Program-made: the position numbers and the translations under genes
The notes under the pieces: generated by a model
The model's input: the letters and a program-made list of their open reading frames with translations, nothing else
Told to the model about the DNA's origin: nothing
Databases searched by the model: none
Part shown: piece after piece, positions 7,763 to 16,516 of the stretch
Layout of the letters: each line of letters starts with the position of its first letter
Numbering within the stretch: position 1 is the first letter of the stretch
From: Bacillota bacterium
GTDB lineage: Bacteria > Bacillota > Clostridia > Christensenellales > Pumilibacteraceae
Assembly: GCA_009780135.1 (NCBI GenBank)
Contig: WRAP01000001.1
Location: 310,001-374,000 of the forward strand
Direction of reading: 5' to 3'
Length of the DNA stretch: 64,000 bases

Positions 7763-9466
7763 ATGCCTAAAAATGAGGAAAAAAAAGATAAACCGGTCAT
7801 TGATAAGTCGGTAACAAAAACGACAGGAGCCAAAAAGACTACAACAGAAAAAAGTGTCAATGTGGAAGAAGCTGTTAACCGCATAAAAAAAGCAACAGCT
7901 AGTGCAACTAAAGCAACCACCGCTCCTGCTTCGAAAACAACGGCTAAGGCTAATGTGGCAAAAGCTACACCTGCACCAAAAAAAGCACCTGCTAAGAAGT
8001 CAGTCATCACTCCCCCACTAACTAAAATTAAAGACCCTAACGCTCCGCTAAAAATTCTTTTTGTAGCCCCAGAGTGTGCCCCGTTTGCTACAAGTGGCGG
8101 TCTTGGTGAGGTTATTGGTTCACTTCCACAAGCTTTAAATGCTAACGGCTCTGATGCTAGAGTGATTTTACCGCTTTATGAATGCTTTCCTGAAAAACTT
8201 AGGGATAAGCTACGCTTTATAACGCATATAAATGTTGGAGTTTCGTGGAGGCAACAATACTGCGGAGTGCATATGTTAGAGCTAGAGGGTGTTAAGTATT
8301 ACTTTATCGATAACGAGTATTACTTTAAGCGTAAAAACCTTTACGGCTACGACGATGAAGCGGAAAGATTTGCTTTCTTTAGTAGAGCTGTACTTGATGT
8401 ACTGCCCTATATCGAGTTTACTCCTGATGTAATTCATGCACACGATTGGCAAACTGCTCTTGTGCCGATTTATTATAAACTGTATTATATGAATCGAAGT
8501 GAATATGAGGATATTAAAACTTTATTTACTATTCATAATATTGAATATCAAGGTAAATTTGATTATAGCATTATCGAAGATGTTCTAGGCATTCCTAAAG
8601 CCGAATATCTTTCTATCGAGTGGAAAGGTGGCATAAATCTTATGAAAGGTGCTATGGATTATAGCGATTACATTAGCACCGTTAGTCCGACATATGCCGA
8701 AGAGCTTCAGTATGAGTTTTTTGCTCACGGATTAGAGGATGTTGTTAAACGAAACAGTTATAAAATGCGTGGCATACTTAACGGAATTAACCTAATCAGT
8801 TGGAATCCAGCGTCTGATAAAGCACTTTTTAGTATGTACAGCAATAAAGATTTTGGCGGTAAAGCAATAAATAAAGCAGAATTACAAAAAATGCTTAGTT
8901 TACCTGTGCGTCCTAACACTCCTATTATTGCTCTTATTACTAGGTTGGTTAAGCATAAGGGTGTGGATTTGGTTAAAGGTGTATTAGAGGAACTACTTAA
9001 AAAAGATGTTCAAATTGTAGTGCTTGGAACAGGTGACAAAGAATTTGAGAACTTTTTTGAATTTATTACAGATGTTTACCGTGATAAATTCCATGCGATA
9101 ATAGATTTTAATAACGACTTAGCGCATAAAATTTTTGCAGGGACTGATATGTTCTTAATGCCGAGTAAAAGTGAGCCTTGCGGATTAGGGCAAATGATAG
9201 CTACTAGGTATGGCACTATACCGATTATTAGAGCAACAGGCGGATTAAAGGATAGTATACCCGATTGTGCTAACGGTGATATGGGCTTAGGTTTTGTGTT
9301 CGAAAATTATGACCCTTGGCATATGTTACATGCCTTAGAGCGTGCAATTGGGCTTTATAAAGATTATCCCGAAAAATGGGCAGGTCTTGTAAATCGTGCC
9401 TTAAGCGCCGATTTTAGTTGGGAGAAAAGTGCTATAGAATATATAGAGATGTATAAAAATATTTAA
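7763..9466 (+). CDS. glgA: glycogen synthase with Lys/Ala/Thr-rich N-terminal tail
   Basis: GlgA (GT5) extends alpha-1,4-glucan from ADP-glucose. The enzyme proper begins near residue 97 (LKILFVAPECAPF), the point where most GlgA proteins start, and the remaining 470 residues match the normal length. Ahead of it lie about 95 residues rich in Lys, Ala, Thr and Pro (for example KATTAPASKTTAKANVAK), resembling histone-H1-like tails. AAGGAGGG 6 bases before ATG 7763 supports translation of the tail. Conserved blocks include SGGLGEVIGSLP, HAHDWQTALVP, NGINLISWNP and SKSEPCGLGQ (catalytic Glu). The Lys of the usual KTGGL loop is Thr here (ATSGGLG). The tail's role is unknown; binding of nucleic acid, glycogen or acidic partners are possibilities. 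Confidence 0.95.
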   Translation: MPKNEEKKDKPVIDKSVTKTTGAKKTTTEKSVNVEEAVNRIKKATASATKATTAPASKTTAKANVAKATPAPKKAPAKKSVITPPLTKIKDPNAPLKILFVAPECAPFATSGGLGEVIGSLPQALNANGSDARVILPLYECFPEKLRDKLRFITHINVGVSWRQQYCGVHMLELEGVKYYFIDNEYYFKRKNLYGYDDEAERFAFFSRAVLDVLPYIEFTPDVIHAHDWQTALVPIYYKLYYMNRSEYEDIKTLFTIHNIEYQGKFDYSIIEDVLGIPKAEYLSIEWKGGINLMKGAMDYSDYISTVSPTYAEELQYEFFAHGLEDVVKRNSYKMRGILNGINLISWNPASDKALFSMYSNKDFGGKAINKAELQKMLSLPVRPNTPIIALITRLVKHKGVDLVKGVLEELLKKDVQIVVLGTGDKEFENFFEFITDVYRDKFHAIIDFNNDLAHKIFAGTDMFLMPSKSEPCGLGQMIATRYGTIPIIRATGGLKDSIPDCANGDMGLGFVFENYDPWHMLHALERAIGLYKDYPEKWAGLVNRALSADFSWEKSAIEYIEMYKNI

Positions 9467-9687
9467 TAGACTTGTTTCTTAACTAATGTAGCATTTACAA
9501 TTTATAATACAAAATTAAGGTGTAAGCGACAAAGTATTGCCCCTAATGTTTGAGCGGAATTAAACTCACATATAAATCGTATGGACGAATGCCTCGATTG
9601 TACACATTACAAACAAAAGAATATATAGAAATAAATCAGGACAAAATTAAAAACAAGAGAAAAATAGGAAGAAATAAAACAAAAAAA

Positions 9688-12069
9688 ATGACATTAGATA
9701 GAACAAAAATAAAAGAATTATTAGAAGACAAATTGGACTTATTTTTTGCCAGTAGTAGCGATAAAGCGACTGAAGAGCATTTTTATAAAGCAACGGCATT
9801 AGTTCTTAGAGATATAATGCTAAAAAAGAAACAGTTAAGCAACAAAGATACCCGTAAAAACAAACGCAAACGAGTTTATTATCTTTGTATGGAGTTTTTA
9901 ATCGGTAGAAATCTTAAAAACGCATTATTTAATTTAGGTATAGAAAAAGAGTTTAGGGCTGTGCTAGCTGAGATGGGTGCTAATTTAGATAAACTTTATG
10001 AAATAGAAACAGATCCGGCTTTAGGCAACGGCGGATTAGGTCGTTTGGCTGCTTGCTTTATGGATAGCTTAGCTACACTTAACTATCCCGCCACCGGCTA
10101 CAGCATAATGTACGAATATGGTCTTTTTAAGCAAAAAATCGTAGAAAATGTGCAGGTGGAACTTCCTGATATTTGGCTGGACACAGGCGAATTTTGGCTA
10201 CTTCCCCGTAGCGATAAATCATATGAAATTAAGCTAGGCGGTACTCTTAATGAGTATTGGCAAGATGGCAGATTAGTTATAGAGCATACAGATGCTACTG
10301 TATTAAAAGCAATTCCACACGATTTAATGATACCTGGTGCCGATAGTAACGGTGTTAGTACGCTAAGGCTTTGGAAGGCACAAAGTAAAGGCTTTGATAT
10401 GCGTTCGTTCTCTCACGGTGATTACCTGCATTCTATGGCCGCCGATGTAGAGGCCGACATTATCGGCAAGGTACTCTACCCTGCCGACGAGCATTACGGC
10501 GGTAAACAGCTACGAGTTAGCCAACAATATTTTTTAGTAAGTGCCTCGCTTCAAGATATTTTAAGAGACCACATAAAGCACTATGGGGATTTAGAAAGTC
10601 TGCAAAAATTAGTTAGCATTCATCTAAACGATACTCATCCTGCCTTAGCTGTACCGGAGCTTATGCGACTTCTTATGGATGAGCATAATTTCAGTTGGGA
10701 AAGAGCGTGGGAAATTGTTACCGCTGTTACAAATTATACTAATCATACGGTTTTATCTGAAGCATTAGAAAAGTGGGAACGGGGCTTGCTGGCAGGTCGC
10801 CTACCAAGAATTTATCGCATAATAAAAGAAATCGACCGCCGTTTTGTAGCAAGTACAGGTAGACACGATTTAACTGTTATAGATAATCATAACCAAGTTA
10901 GAATGGCTAATTTGTGCGTAATCGGCTCTACTAAAGTAAACGGAGTTAGTGCCCTTCACTCTGAAATTATTAAGCAAAGCGTTTTTAGAGATTTTTACGA
11001 AGTATTTCCCGATAAATTTACTAATGTTACAAACGGCATTGCACACCGCCGTTGGCTTACTCAATCTAACCCAAGACTTCATAATTTGATTTGCGAACTT
11101 ATTGGCGAGGGTTATTATAAAAATGCTAAGGAGTTAGAAAAACTTAAAAAGTTTAGTAGTGACAATACTGTTCTTGATAAACTGGCAAAAATTAAAGAAG
11201 CTAACAAAGAAGATTTTGCCAAGTATTTATCAGACTTTACAGGGCAAATTATCAATCCAAAAAGTCGAGTTGATGTGCAAATAAAAAGAATGCACGAATA
11301 TAAAAGGCAATTACTTAATGTGCTTAAAATTATTGGGCAATATGCCATGCTCCTAGAAAATCCCGATTTAGCCGTTACTCCCGAAACCTTTATTTTTGGC
11401 GGAAAGGCGGCGGGCGGATATTCTCATGCTAAGCGGGTTATTTCTTTAATTTGCAATCTAAGTGAGGAAATTTCTAAAAACAAGAAAATCAAAGATAAGC
11501 TAAACGTAATCTATATCGAAAATTATAATGCAAGTAAAGCCGAAAGGATTTTTCCTGCAAGCGATGTGAGCGAGCAAATCTCGCTAGCGGGCAAGGAAGC
11601 GAGCGGCACAGGCAATATGAAATTTATGATAAACGGTGCTGTAACGCTTGGCACGCTAGACGGTGCTAATGTGGAAATAAACGAAGCTGTTGGCGACGAT
11701 AATATTTTTATTTTTGGCCTAAAAGCGGACGAAGTGGAAAATCTTTGGCGGGACGGTTATTTTGCTAGTCGTTACTATGCACAATCCCCTATTCTTAAAA
11801 AAGTTATTGATATGTTAAAAATTGGCTTTAACGGTGTTAAGTTTGACGATATTGCAAACTATTTAGTGCTAGGTCATCATAATGTAGCCGACCCATTTAT
11901 GTGTCTAGCTGATTTTGATGATTATATTAGAGCAACTAAAGATTTAGATAAAGCGTACCAAAATAGCCGTACTTGGCAAAAGATGTGCCTTCGCAACATC
12001 GCTGAAGCAGGCAGATTTGCCTCCGATAGAGCTATAGAGGATTATGCTAGAGATATTTGGAAGCTGTAG
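9688..12069 (+). CDS. glgP: glycogen phosphorylase
   Basis: GlgP (GT35) releases glucose-1-phosphate from glycogen chain ends, using pyridoxal phosphate. I chose ATG 9688, giving 793 residues, the usual bacterial size; it starts MTLDRTKIKELLEDKL like relatives. The open frame continues upstream to TTG 9550 (46 more residues, including an ATG at 9589), but that stretch is basic, unlike the family and lacks a good ribosome site. AGGAAG lies 16 bases before the chosen start. The PLP lysine is Lys645 in EASGTGNMKF. The active-site stretch DPALGNGGLGRLAACF is intact. It closes the synthesis-to-degradation cycle with the upstream genes. Confidence 0.95.
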   Translation: MTLDRTKIKELLEDKLDLFFASSSDKATEEHFYKATALVLRDIMLKKKQLSNKDTRKNKRKRVYYLCMEFLIGRNLKNALFNLGIEKEFRAVLAEMGANLDKLYEIETDPALGNGGLGRLAACFMDSLATLNYPATGYSIMYEYGLFKQKIVENVQVELPDIWLDTGEFWLLPRSDKSYEIKLGGTLNEYWQDGRLVIEHTDATVLKAIPHDLMIPGADSNGVSTLRLWKAQSKGFDMRSFSHGDYLHSMAADVEADIIGKVLYPADEHYGGKQLRVSQQYFLVSASLQDILRDHIKHYGDLESLQKLVSIHLNDTHPALAVPELMRLLMDEHNFSWERAWEIVTAVTNYTNHTVLSEALEKWERGLLAGRLPRIYRIIKEIDRRFVASTGRHDLTVIDNHNQVRMANLCVIGSTKVNGVSALHSEIIKQSVFRDFYEVFPDKFTNVTNGIAHRRWLTQSNPRLHNLICELIGEGYYKNAKELEKLKKFSSDNTVLDKLAKIKEANKEDFAKYLSDFTGQIINPKSRVDVQIKRMHEYKRQLLNVLKIIGQYAMLLENPDLAVTPETFIFGGKAAGGYSHAKRVISLICNLSEEISKNKKIKDKLNVIYIENYNASKAERIFPASDVSEQISLAGKEASGTGNMKFMINGAVTLGTLDGANVEINEAVGDDNIFIFGLKADEVENLWRDGYFASRYYAQSPILKKVIDMLKIGFNGVKFDDIANYLVLGHHNVADPFMCLADFDDYIRATKDLDKAYQNSRTWQKMCLRNIAEAGRFASDRAIEDYARDIWKL

Positions 12070-12099
12070 TCAAGTGTTGGTAGATAATAAGGTATTCGA

Positions 12100-12140
12100 C
12101 GAAGCAATCCAGATTAGCCGAGTTTAACTGGATTGCTTCG
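12100..12140. repeat. 13-bp perfect inverted repeat after glgP
   Basis: CGAAGCAATCCAG (12100-12112) pairs perfectly with CTGGATTGCTTCG (12128-12140) around a 15-base loop. No T-run follows on either strand, so it is not a standard terminator, although it may still stop transcription or protect the mRNA 3' end. From memory, GAAGCAATCC is the core of palindromic repeats found in many unrelated bacterial genomes. Confidence 0.65.
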
Positions 12141-12245
12141 CCTAAAATCCTAATTTATTATTTACTAAGCTGTGGCTCGCAACGACTGCTAAAACCAAAA
12201 CTTAAAAACTTTACAACACACATCAATTCAAACCCTGCTTTACTG

Positions 12246-12327
12246 TCGGGCGATTAGTAATCGCCCGAACCTTAGAAAAAAGCGTTATTATTTTATTAGG
12301 TTCGGACGCTCAATGAGACCCCCCTAC
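12246..12327. repeat. compound palindromic intergenic element
   Basis: The 301-base gap 12070-12370 has no gene. After the inverted repeat at 12100-12140, it holds three further palindromes in tandem. TCGGGCGATTA and TAATCGCCCGA flank a single G (12246-12268). CCGAACCT (12265-12272) pairs with AGGTTCGG (12298-12305). GGTTCGG...CCCCCCTAC occupies 12299-12327, and its reverse complement begins GTAGGGG like the element in glgB. The block TCGCCCGAACCTTA plus GCGTTATT recurs in altered form at 31402-31434. This looks like a nest of mobile short repeats; no T-run follows. Confidence 0.6.
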
Positions 12328-12370
12328 AATAAGCTAAAGAATTACAAACACATAACTATCGTTAAATCGT

Positions 12371-12829
12371 ATGGACAGCACTCTGTTACCCGCATTTTAT
12401 AAAAAAATGATTACATATCACACAACAGGCATAAATAAAAATGAAATTTTTCCTTGCTCTAAAAAAGATATAAAACAATTTTTCGGTGATTTTGGCGAAA
12501 TAAATGTTACAATTCGGTTTAAGCGACGAAACAACTATTATTTTATGGGGTATAGTAAAGAATTGTTGCCGAATGAACATCCAGTATTATCATTTAGCTT
12601 TCACTGTGAAATTCTTGATAAAGAAGTTAGGGGTTATCACATAAGCCTTTACATATACGCCATAAAAAAGGAAGGTTTTGTAGACGAGAAAAAAGAAGAA
12701 TTTATAACTGAAATTTTACCGAAAATAAAAGAATTTTACAATAAAAATATAAACAACAAATGCTTTTTAGTAAAAACGCAATATGTAGATGTTAAGTTAA
12801 TAGACGGCGAATTTATAATAAATCAATAA
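12371..12829 (+). CDS. hypothetical protein, 152 aa
   Basis: I do not recognise this protein. It starts at ATG 12371 (MDSTLLPAFYKKMITY) with no clear Shine-Dalgarno. It is soluble, rich in Lys, Glu, Phe, Tyr and Ile, and seems a mix of beta strands (INVTIRFKRRNNYYFMGYSK, HPVLSFSFHCEIL) and a C-terminal helix (FITEILPKIKEFYNKNI). It has no signal peptide, membrane span or metal-binding motif. It lies between the repeat nest after glgP and the amylase gene, 34 bases before the latter. Its neighbours suggest it may be a later insertion into the glycogen block rather than a glycogen gene. Confidence 0.65.
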   Translation: MDSTLLPAFYKKMITYHTTGINKNEIFPCSKKDIKQFFGDFGEINVTIRFKRRNNYYFMGYSKELLPNEHPVLSFSFHCEILDKEVRGYHISLYIYAIKKEGFVDEKKEEFITEILPKIKEFYNKNINNKCFLVKTQYVDVKLIDGEFIINQ

Positions 12830-12863
12830 ACTATAATAGCCCATAAAGGAAACAACCCATAAA

Positions 12864-14738
12864 ATGCAACAAAAATCAATATTATTTAATCCGTTAGATG
12901 CTAAGCATAAATCTAAGCTAGGAGCGGTTAAGGTTAATGAGCAATTTGAAATTAAAATTCAAATACTCAAAGACCTTAATCCCAGTGCTATAGAGCTTTG
13001 CATTTCTAAAGACGGCGAGTCGGAAGTAATTTATCCGCTTATCGACGAAGATAACGACGAAGATAACGTAGATAAGCATTATTTTTGCTATAGCTTAGAC
13101 TTTGTGGTTACAACACCAGGGCTGTATTTTTATAATTTTAGAGTACGAAACGAAAATGGCTCTTTTTATATAGGGTGCGATGATAGCCTTAACGCTATAT
13201 GGGATGATGGAAAACGCTTCCAACTAACTGCTTACGAAACTCAATATTCTCCTGCTAATTGGCTAAAAGGTGGTATTATGTATCAGATTTTACCTGATAG
13301 ATTTTTTGACGGCGGGCAAAGATTAAAAACAAAAACAGCTGTTGTATATCGTAATGACTGGGGCGGTACTCCTGTGTATAAGCCTACTGTGGATGGTAAA
13401 ATTCTTAATAACGACTTTTTCGGTGGCAATATCAAAGGGATTATTAAAAAACTTCCCTACCTCAAATCTTTGGGAGTATCGTGCATATACTTAAATCCGA
13501 TTTTTGAAGCGTATTCTAATCATAAGTACGACACAGGCAATTATCTGCGTGTGGATAGCGATTTCGGCACCGAAGAAGACTTGAGTTCACTCATTAAAAA
13601 AACCGAAAAGAAAGGTATGAAAATCATTCTTGACGGTGTTTTTAGTCATACGGGCGACGATAGCATTTACTTTAATAAGTACGCTAGATACGACAGTATT
13701 GGCGCTTATCAAAGCTTAGAGTCGCCTTACATAGATTGGTATCAATTTGAAAGCCACCCCGATGTTTATAAATCTTGGTGGGGCATTGATGTAATTCCAC
13801 ACACAAATAAACACTCTAAACACTTTACAGAGTTTATCTGTGGGGTTGAGGGTGTATTAGCTAAGTGGCAACATAAGGGTGTTGCCGGCTGGAGATTAGA
13901 TGTAGTGGACGAATTGCCCGATTGCTTTTTAGATAAAATTGCACAGCGAGTTAAGGCAATTCAACCCGACGCTTTGATGCTTGGCGAAGTGTGGGAGGAC
14001 GCCAGCAATAAAAATAGCTATGGTGTTCGTAGGCGGTATTTTGGCGGTAGACAACTAGATAGTGTTTCTAATTATCCATTTAAGGAAGATATTATAAATT
14101 TTGTAAAATGGGGCGATGGCAAAAGACTTGCGATTACTTTATCGCACATTATAAATAATTACCCTAAGGACGCTTTAGATAGCCTTATGAATATATTAGG
14201 TACACACGATACTGTCAGAATTCTAACGGCTCTTGGTGAGGCTGACGGAGCGATTGAAAGTAGAGATGATAGAGCAAAAGCAAAGATAAAAAATATTGAT
14301 GTTGCGTTAGAAAAAGTTAAATTGGCTACTGTACTACAATATATGCTACCGGGTGTCCCCTGTGTTTACTACGGCGATGAGGTTGGATTAGAAGGCTACG
14401 AAGACCCGTTTAATCGCCGTTGCTATCCATGGGAAACTGCGGATAACAAACTGCCAAAAACTCATAAAAAGCTATTATCTTTTTATCGTGCTTTAGGCAA
14501 AATAAGAAATGCAAATAGTGACATTTTAGCGACAGGCGACTTTAAACTAATTGAAGCTAACGATAACCTCTTTGTTTTTGAAAGATGTTTTGGTAACGAA
14601 CACATAACTGTTATCACTAACGCTTCCCAAAATCCCCTAGAATATTCTGTCGCAGGCGAACTAACAAACCTACTCACTAAAAAACCTTACACAGGTATTG
14701 TATCACCGATAAGTGCTATTGTGCTTAGAAAAATGTAA
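12864..14738 (+). CDS. GH13 alpha-amylase / neopullulanase-like glycoside hydrolase
   Basis: This 624-residue enzyme should hydrolyse alpha-glucans or maltodextrins. It lacks a signal peptide, so it probably acts inside the cell on glycogen breakdown products. An N-terminal beta domain (about 1-125) precedes the GH13 barrel. The barrel opens with GGIMYQILPDRFFDGG and contains region I (DGVFSHTG), the nucleophile Asp346 (GWRLDVVDE), the acid/base Glu375 (LGEVWED) and Asp449 (GTHDTVR). These blocks fit the neopullulanase/cyclomaltodextrinase group (GH13_20/21), but substrate choice cannot be fixed by eye. AAAGGA lies 13 bases before the start. A strong bidirectional terminator follows. Confidence 0.9.
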   Translation: MQQKSILFNPLDAKHKSKLGAVKVNEQFEIKIQILKDLNPSAIELCISKDGESEVIYPLIDEDNDEDNVDKHYFCYSLDFVVTTPGLYFYNFRVRNENGSFYIGCDDSLNAIWDDGKRFQLTAYETQYSPANWLKGGIMYQILPDRFFDGGQRLKTKTAVVYRNDWGGTPVYKPTVDGKILNNDFFGGNIKGIIKKLPYLKSLGVSCIYLNPIFEAYSNHKYDTGNYLRVDSDFGTEEDLSSLIKKTEKKGMKIILDGVFSHTGDDSIYFNKYARYDSIGAYQSLESPYIDWYQFESHPDVYKSWWGIDVIPHTNKHSKHFTEFICGVEGVLAKWQHKGVAGWRLDVVDELPDCFLDKIAQRVKAIQPDALMLGEVWEDASNKNSYGVRRRYFGGRQLDSVSNYPFKEDIINFVKWGDGKRLAITLSHIINNYPKDALDSLMNILGTHDTVRILTALGEADGAIESRDDRAKAKIKNIDVALEKVKLATVLQYMLPGVPCVYYGDEVGLEGYEDPFNRRCYPWETADNKLPKTHKKLLSFYRALGKIRNANSDILATGDFKLIEANDNLFVFERCFGNEHITVITNASQNPLEYSVAGELTNLLTKKPYTGIVSPISAIVLRKM

Positions 14739-14746
14739 GTTAGTTT

Positions 14747-14780
14747 AAAAAAGGACTTGAATTTATTCAAGTCCTTTTTT
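14747..14780. terminator. bidirectional terminator between the amylase gene and rpsO
   Basis: A-rich AAAAAAGGACTTGAA pairs with TTCAAGTCCTTTTTT around a loop of about 4 bases. It has a T-run on both strands and sits between convergent genes. Confidence 0.93.
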
Positions 14781-14809
14781 GTTGCAATAAAGCTATTTTA
14801 TTTTCTTAT

Positions 14810-15346
14810 TTATTTTCTTAGGTTAAGTGCTGCAATGATTGCACGATAACGCTCAATGTCGACATCTTTTAGATAGTTTAATAAGCTTCTGCGATTTGAA
14901 ACCATTTGCAATAATCCACGACGAGAGTGATGGTCTTTTTTGTGGACTTTAAAATGCTCTGTTAAATGATTTATACGGGCAGTTAAAAGTGCAATTTGAA
15001 CCTCTGGACTACCTGTATCACCTTCATGAGTAGCATGTTTAGCAATTATTGCTTGCTTTTGTTCTCTTTCAGTAAGCACTTTAACTGTAGGCTCTTTAAC
15101 TTTTAGAGGTGGCAGTTTAGCTTGAGGTGCTAGAGTAGGTTTTTCGCCTTTATCTTTTTTCGTAGGCTTTTCTGTCTTCTCCTTATTAGCAGACTGGCTT
15201 ACTTCTTCGTTGGCAGGAGTCTCTTCAGTTGATGAGGCATCTGCGAGGACTTCAGCTACAGGCATTTCTACAGCAGTTATCTCGTGTAGTATTTCTTCTT
15301 GTGTTGGCTGCTCTTCTAGAGCAACCGTTTTTTGTTCTTCTGACAT
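14810..15346 (-). CDS. rpsO: 30S ribosomal protein S15 with 89-residue N-terminal extension
   Basis: S15 binds 16S rRNA early in small-subunit assembly. The C-terminal 89 residues (90-178) are a complete S15 of canonical length with the conserved [11 protein letters not shown] and [16 protein letters not shown] blocks. Before this lies an acidic, then Lys/Pro-rich, low-complexity tail (many Glu, Thr, Ala; for example [18 protein letters not shown]). GGAG 8 bases before ATG 15346 supports the long form. However, residue 90 is GTG (15079-15077) exactly where normal S15 begins (V/M-LTE), so a second, short product is possible, though no good ribosome site precedes it. It is transcribed alone from its own promoter and ends at a shared terminator. 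Confidence 0.95.
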   Translation of the reverse strand: MSEEQKTVALEEQPTQEEILHEITAVEMPVAEVLADASSTEETPANEEVSQSANKEKTEKPTKKDKGEKPTLAPQAKLPPLKVKEPTVKVLTEREQKQAIIAKHATHEGDTGSPEVQIALLTARINHLTEHFKVHKKDHHSRRGLLQMVSNRRSLLNYLKDVDIERYRAIIAALNLRK

Positions 15347-15430
15347 TTATTTTCTCCATTTATATTTATTATAGCTAGCAAACCTCCCATCTCGTGGAGA
15401 GCGTAAAGAAAAGAAAGCCAACTCAAATAT

Positions 15431-15459
15431 ATTATAACATATCAAAAATAAGATCGCAA
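15431..15459 (-). promoter_or_regulatory. promoter of rpsO
   Basis: Reading the minus strand, TTGCGA (15459-15454), a 17-base spacer and TATAAT (15436-15431) with an upstream TG form a good sigma-A-type promoter. The predicted leader of about 78 bases could hold an S15 autoregulatory structure, because CTCC and GGAG arms are visible in it. Confidence 0.75.
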
Positions 15460-15477
15460 ATGTTTTTTATCTATAAT

Positions 15478-16494
15478 TTATCTTTGCAATACTTTATTCA
15501 TAAGCTCGGGATTAGCTAATAATTTACCTGCACCTTTTATAGCTGTGTATTCTGGATAGCTTAGCACAAAACATTTTATATCTAATTTTCTAGTCATAAA
15601 ACCGGCTAAGCCTTCTATACGACTTGTGCCACCCATAATATAAACACCTCTTTTATTAAGTTCACCAACAGCATCCAATGGACATAAATTAAGAATTTGT
15701 TCTAAACTAACAGCAATTCTACTAAATTCAAGATAAGTAGCCTCATATATATCAATAGCCTTCACAATAGCCGAAGTAATTGTTTTATCTTTTGTATCCT
15801 TTGTCTCAACACCGTCAACTTGCCTAAAAGTTATATTGTTTTTATGTAGACTAGCGATTTCTTTTTTAACTTTTTGTGCTGTAGCTAAACCAATCGTTAT
15901 ACCATTCTTTCTTTCTATAGTTTCTATTATTAACTCATCAATTTTATCGCCACCAATCGCCAACCCACACCCCCCTAAAATGCTAGCCATACTAAGTGTA
16001 GCAATCTCCGTAATGCCACCGCCTATATTTACAATAATACCACCGGCAGGATGATCTATCGAAAGCCCTGCCCCAATACCAGAAAGCAAAACATTTTCTA
16101 TAAGAGTTACTTGCTTTATGCTTCTATGCACATTGTGAATTACGCTTTCATATATATGACGCTCTTCAATAGAAAGACCAATAGGAATTGCCACTAAAGC
16201 CCTAATTTTAGAAGGAATTTTGCTACCAAAAATCTTATTAAAAAATTCTTTTAATAGCATTGTTACCCTAGTGCCATCTACAATAACACCTTTAGCCACG
16301 GGAGCAACAAGAGTAACATCTTTAGGAGTTTTACCAAGCATATATTTAGCTTGTTTGCCAAACGCCAAAATCTTTTTAGCATTATTATTGTTAAACGCTA
16401 AAAGAGTAGGTTCGTTAAGCACAATGCCTTCTCCCGCTACAAAAAGACGGGTATTACTTGTGCCAATATCAATTGCAATATCTAAATAATTCAT
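15478..16494 (-). CDS. divergent MreB/Mbl-family actin-like protein
   Basis: MreB homologues polymerise under the membrane and guide side-wall synthesis. This 338-residue protein covers the whole fold: phosphate-1 loop DIAIDIGTSNTRLFV, the VAPVAKGVIVDG stretch, AIPIGLSIEERH, phosphate-2 loop NIGGGITEIA, AIGGDKIDELI and the adenosine motif YIMGGTSRIEGL. The phosphate-2 loop begins with Asn where MreB proteins normally have Asp (DIGGGT), suggesting altered nucleotide hydrolysis. No mreC, mreD or rodA is adjacent, unlike the usual mreBCD cluster. No Shine-Dalgarno is clear; a TATAAA-like box lies about 15-20 bases upstream. It may be a paralogue of the main MreB, so I leave the symbol blank. Confidence 0.85.
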   Translation of the reverse strand: MNYLDIAIDIGTSNTRLFVAGEGIVLNEPTLLAFNNNNAKKILAFGKQAKYMLGKTPKDVTLVAPVAKGVIVDGTRVTMLLKEFFNKIFGSKIPSKIRALVAIPIGLSIEERHIYESVIHNVHRSIKQVTLIENVLLSGIGAGLSIDHPAGGIIVNIGGGITEIATLSMASILGGCGLAIGGDKIDELIIETIERKNGITIGLATAQKVKKEIASLHKNNITFRQVDGVETKDTKDKTITSAIVKAIDIYEATYLEFSRIAVSLEQILNLCPLDAVGELNKRGVYIMGGTSRIEGLAGFMTRKLDIKCFVLSYPEYTAIKGAGKLLANPELMNKVLQR

Positions 16495-16516
16495 AAGTTC
16501 TTTTGTTTTTTATATT

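Noticed and set aside
9522-9548. Possible degraded GTAGGGG-type element before glgP
   Set aside because: Arms GCGACAA/TTGCCCC mismatch at two positions and the block does not resemble the other copies well enough.
9550-9687. 46-residue N-terminal extension of glycogen phosphorylase
   Set aside because: It needs a TTG start without a ribosome site; the family starts near ATG 9688.
9573-12376. Identical 14-mer TAAATCGTATGGAC at 9573 and 12363
   Set aside because: A 14-base match in 64 kb of AT-rich DNA is expected by chance, and no flanking similarity follows.
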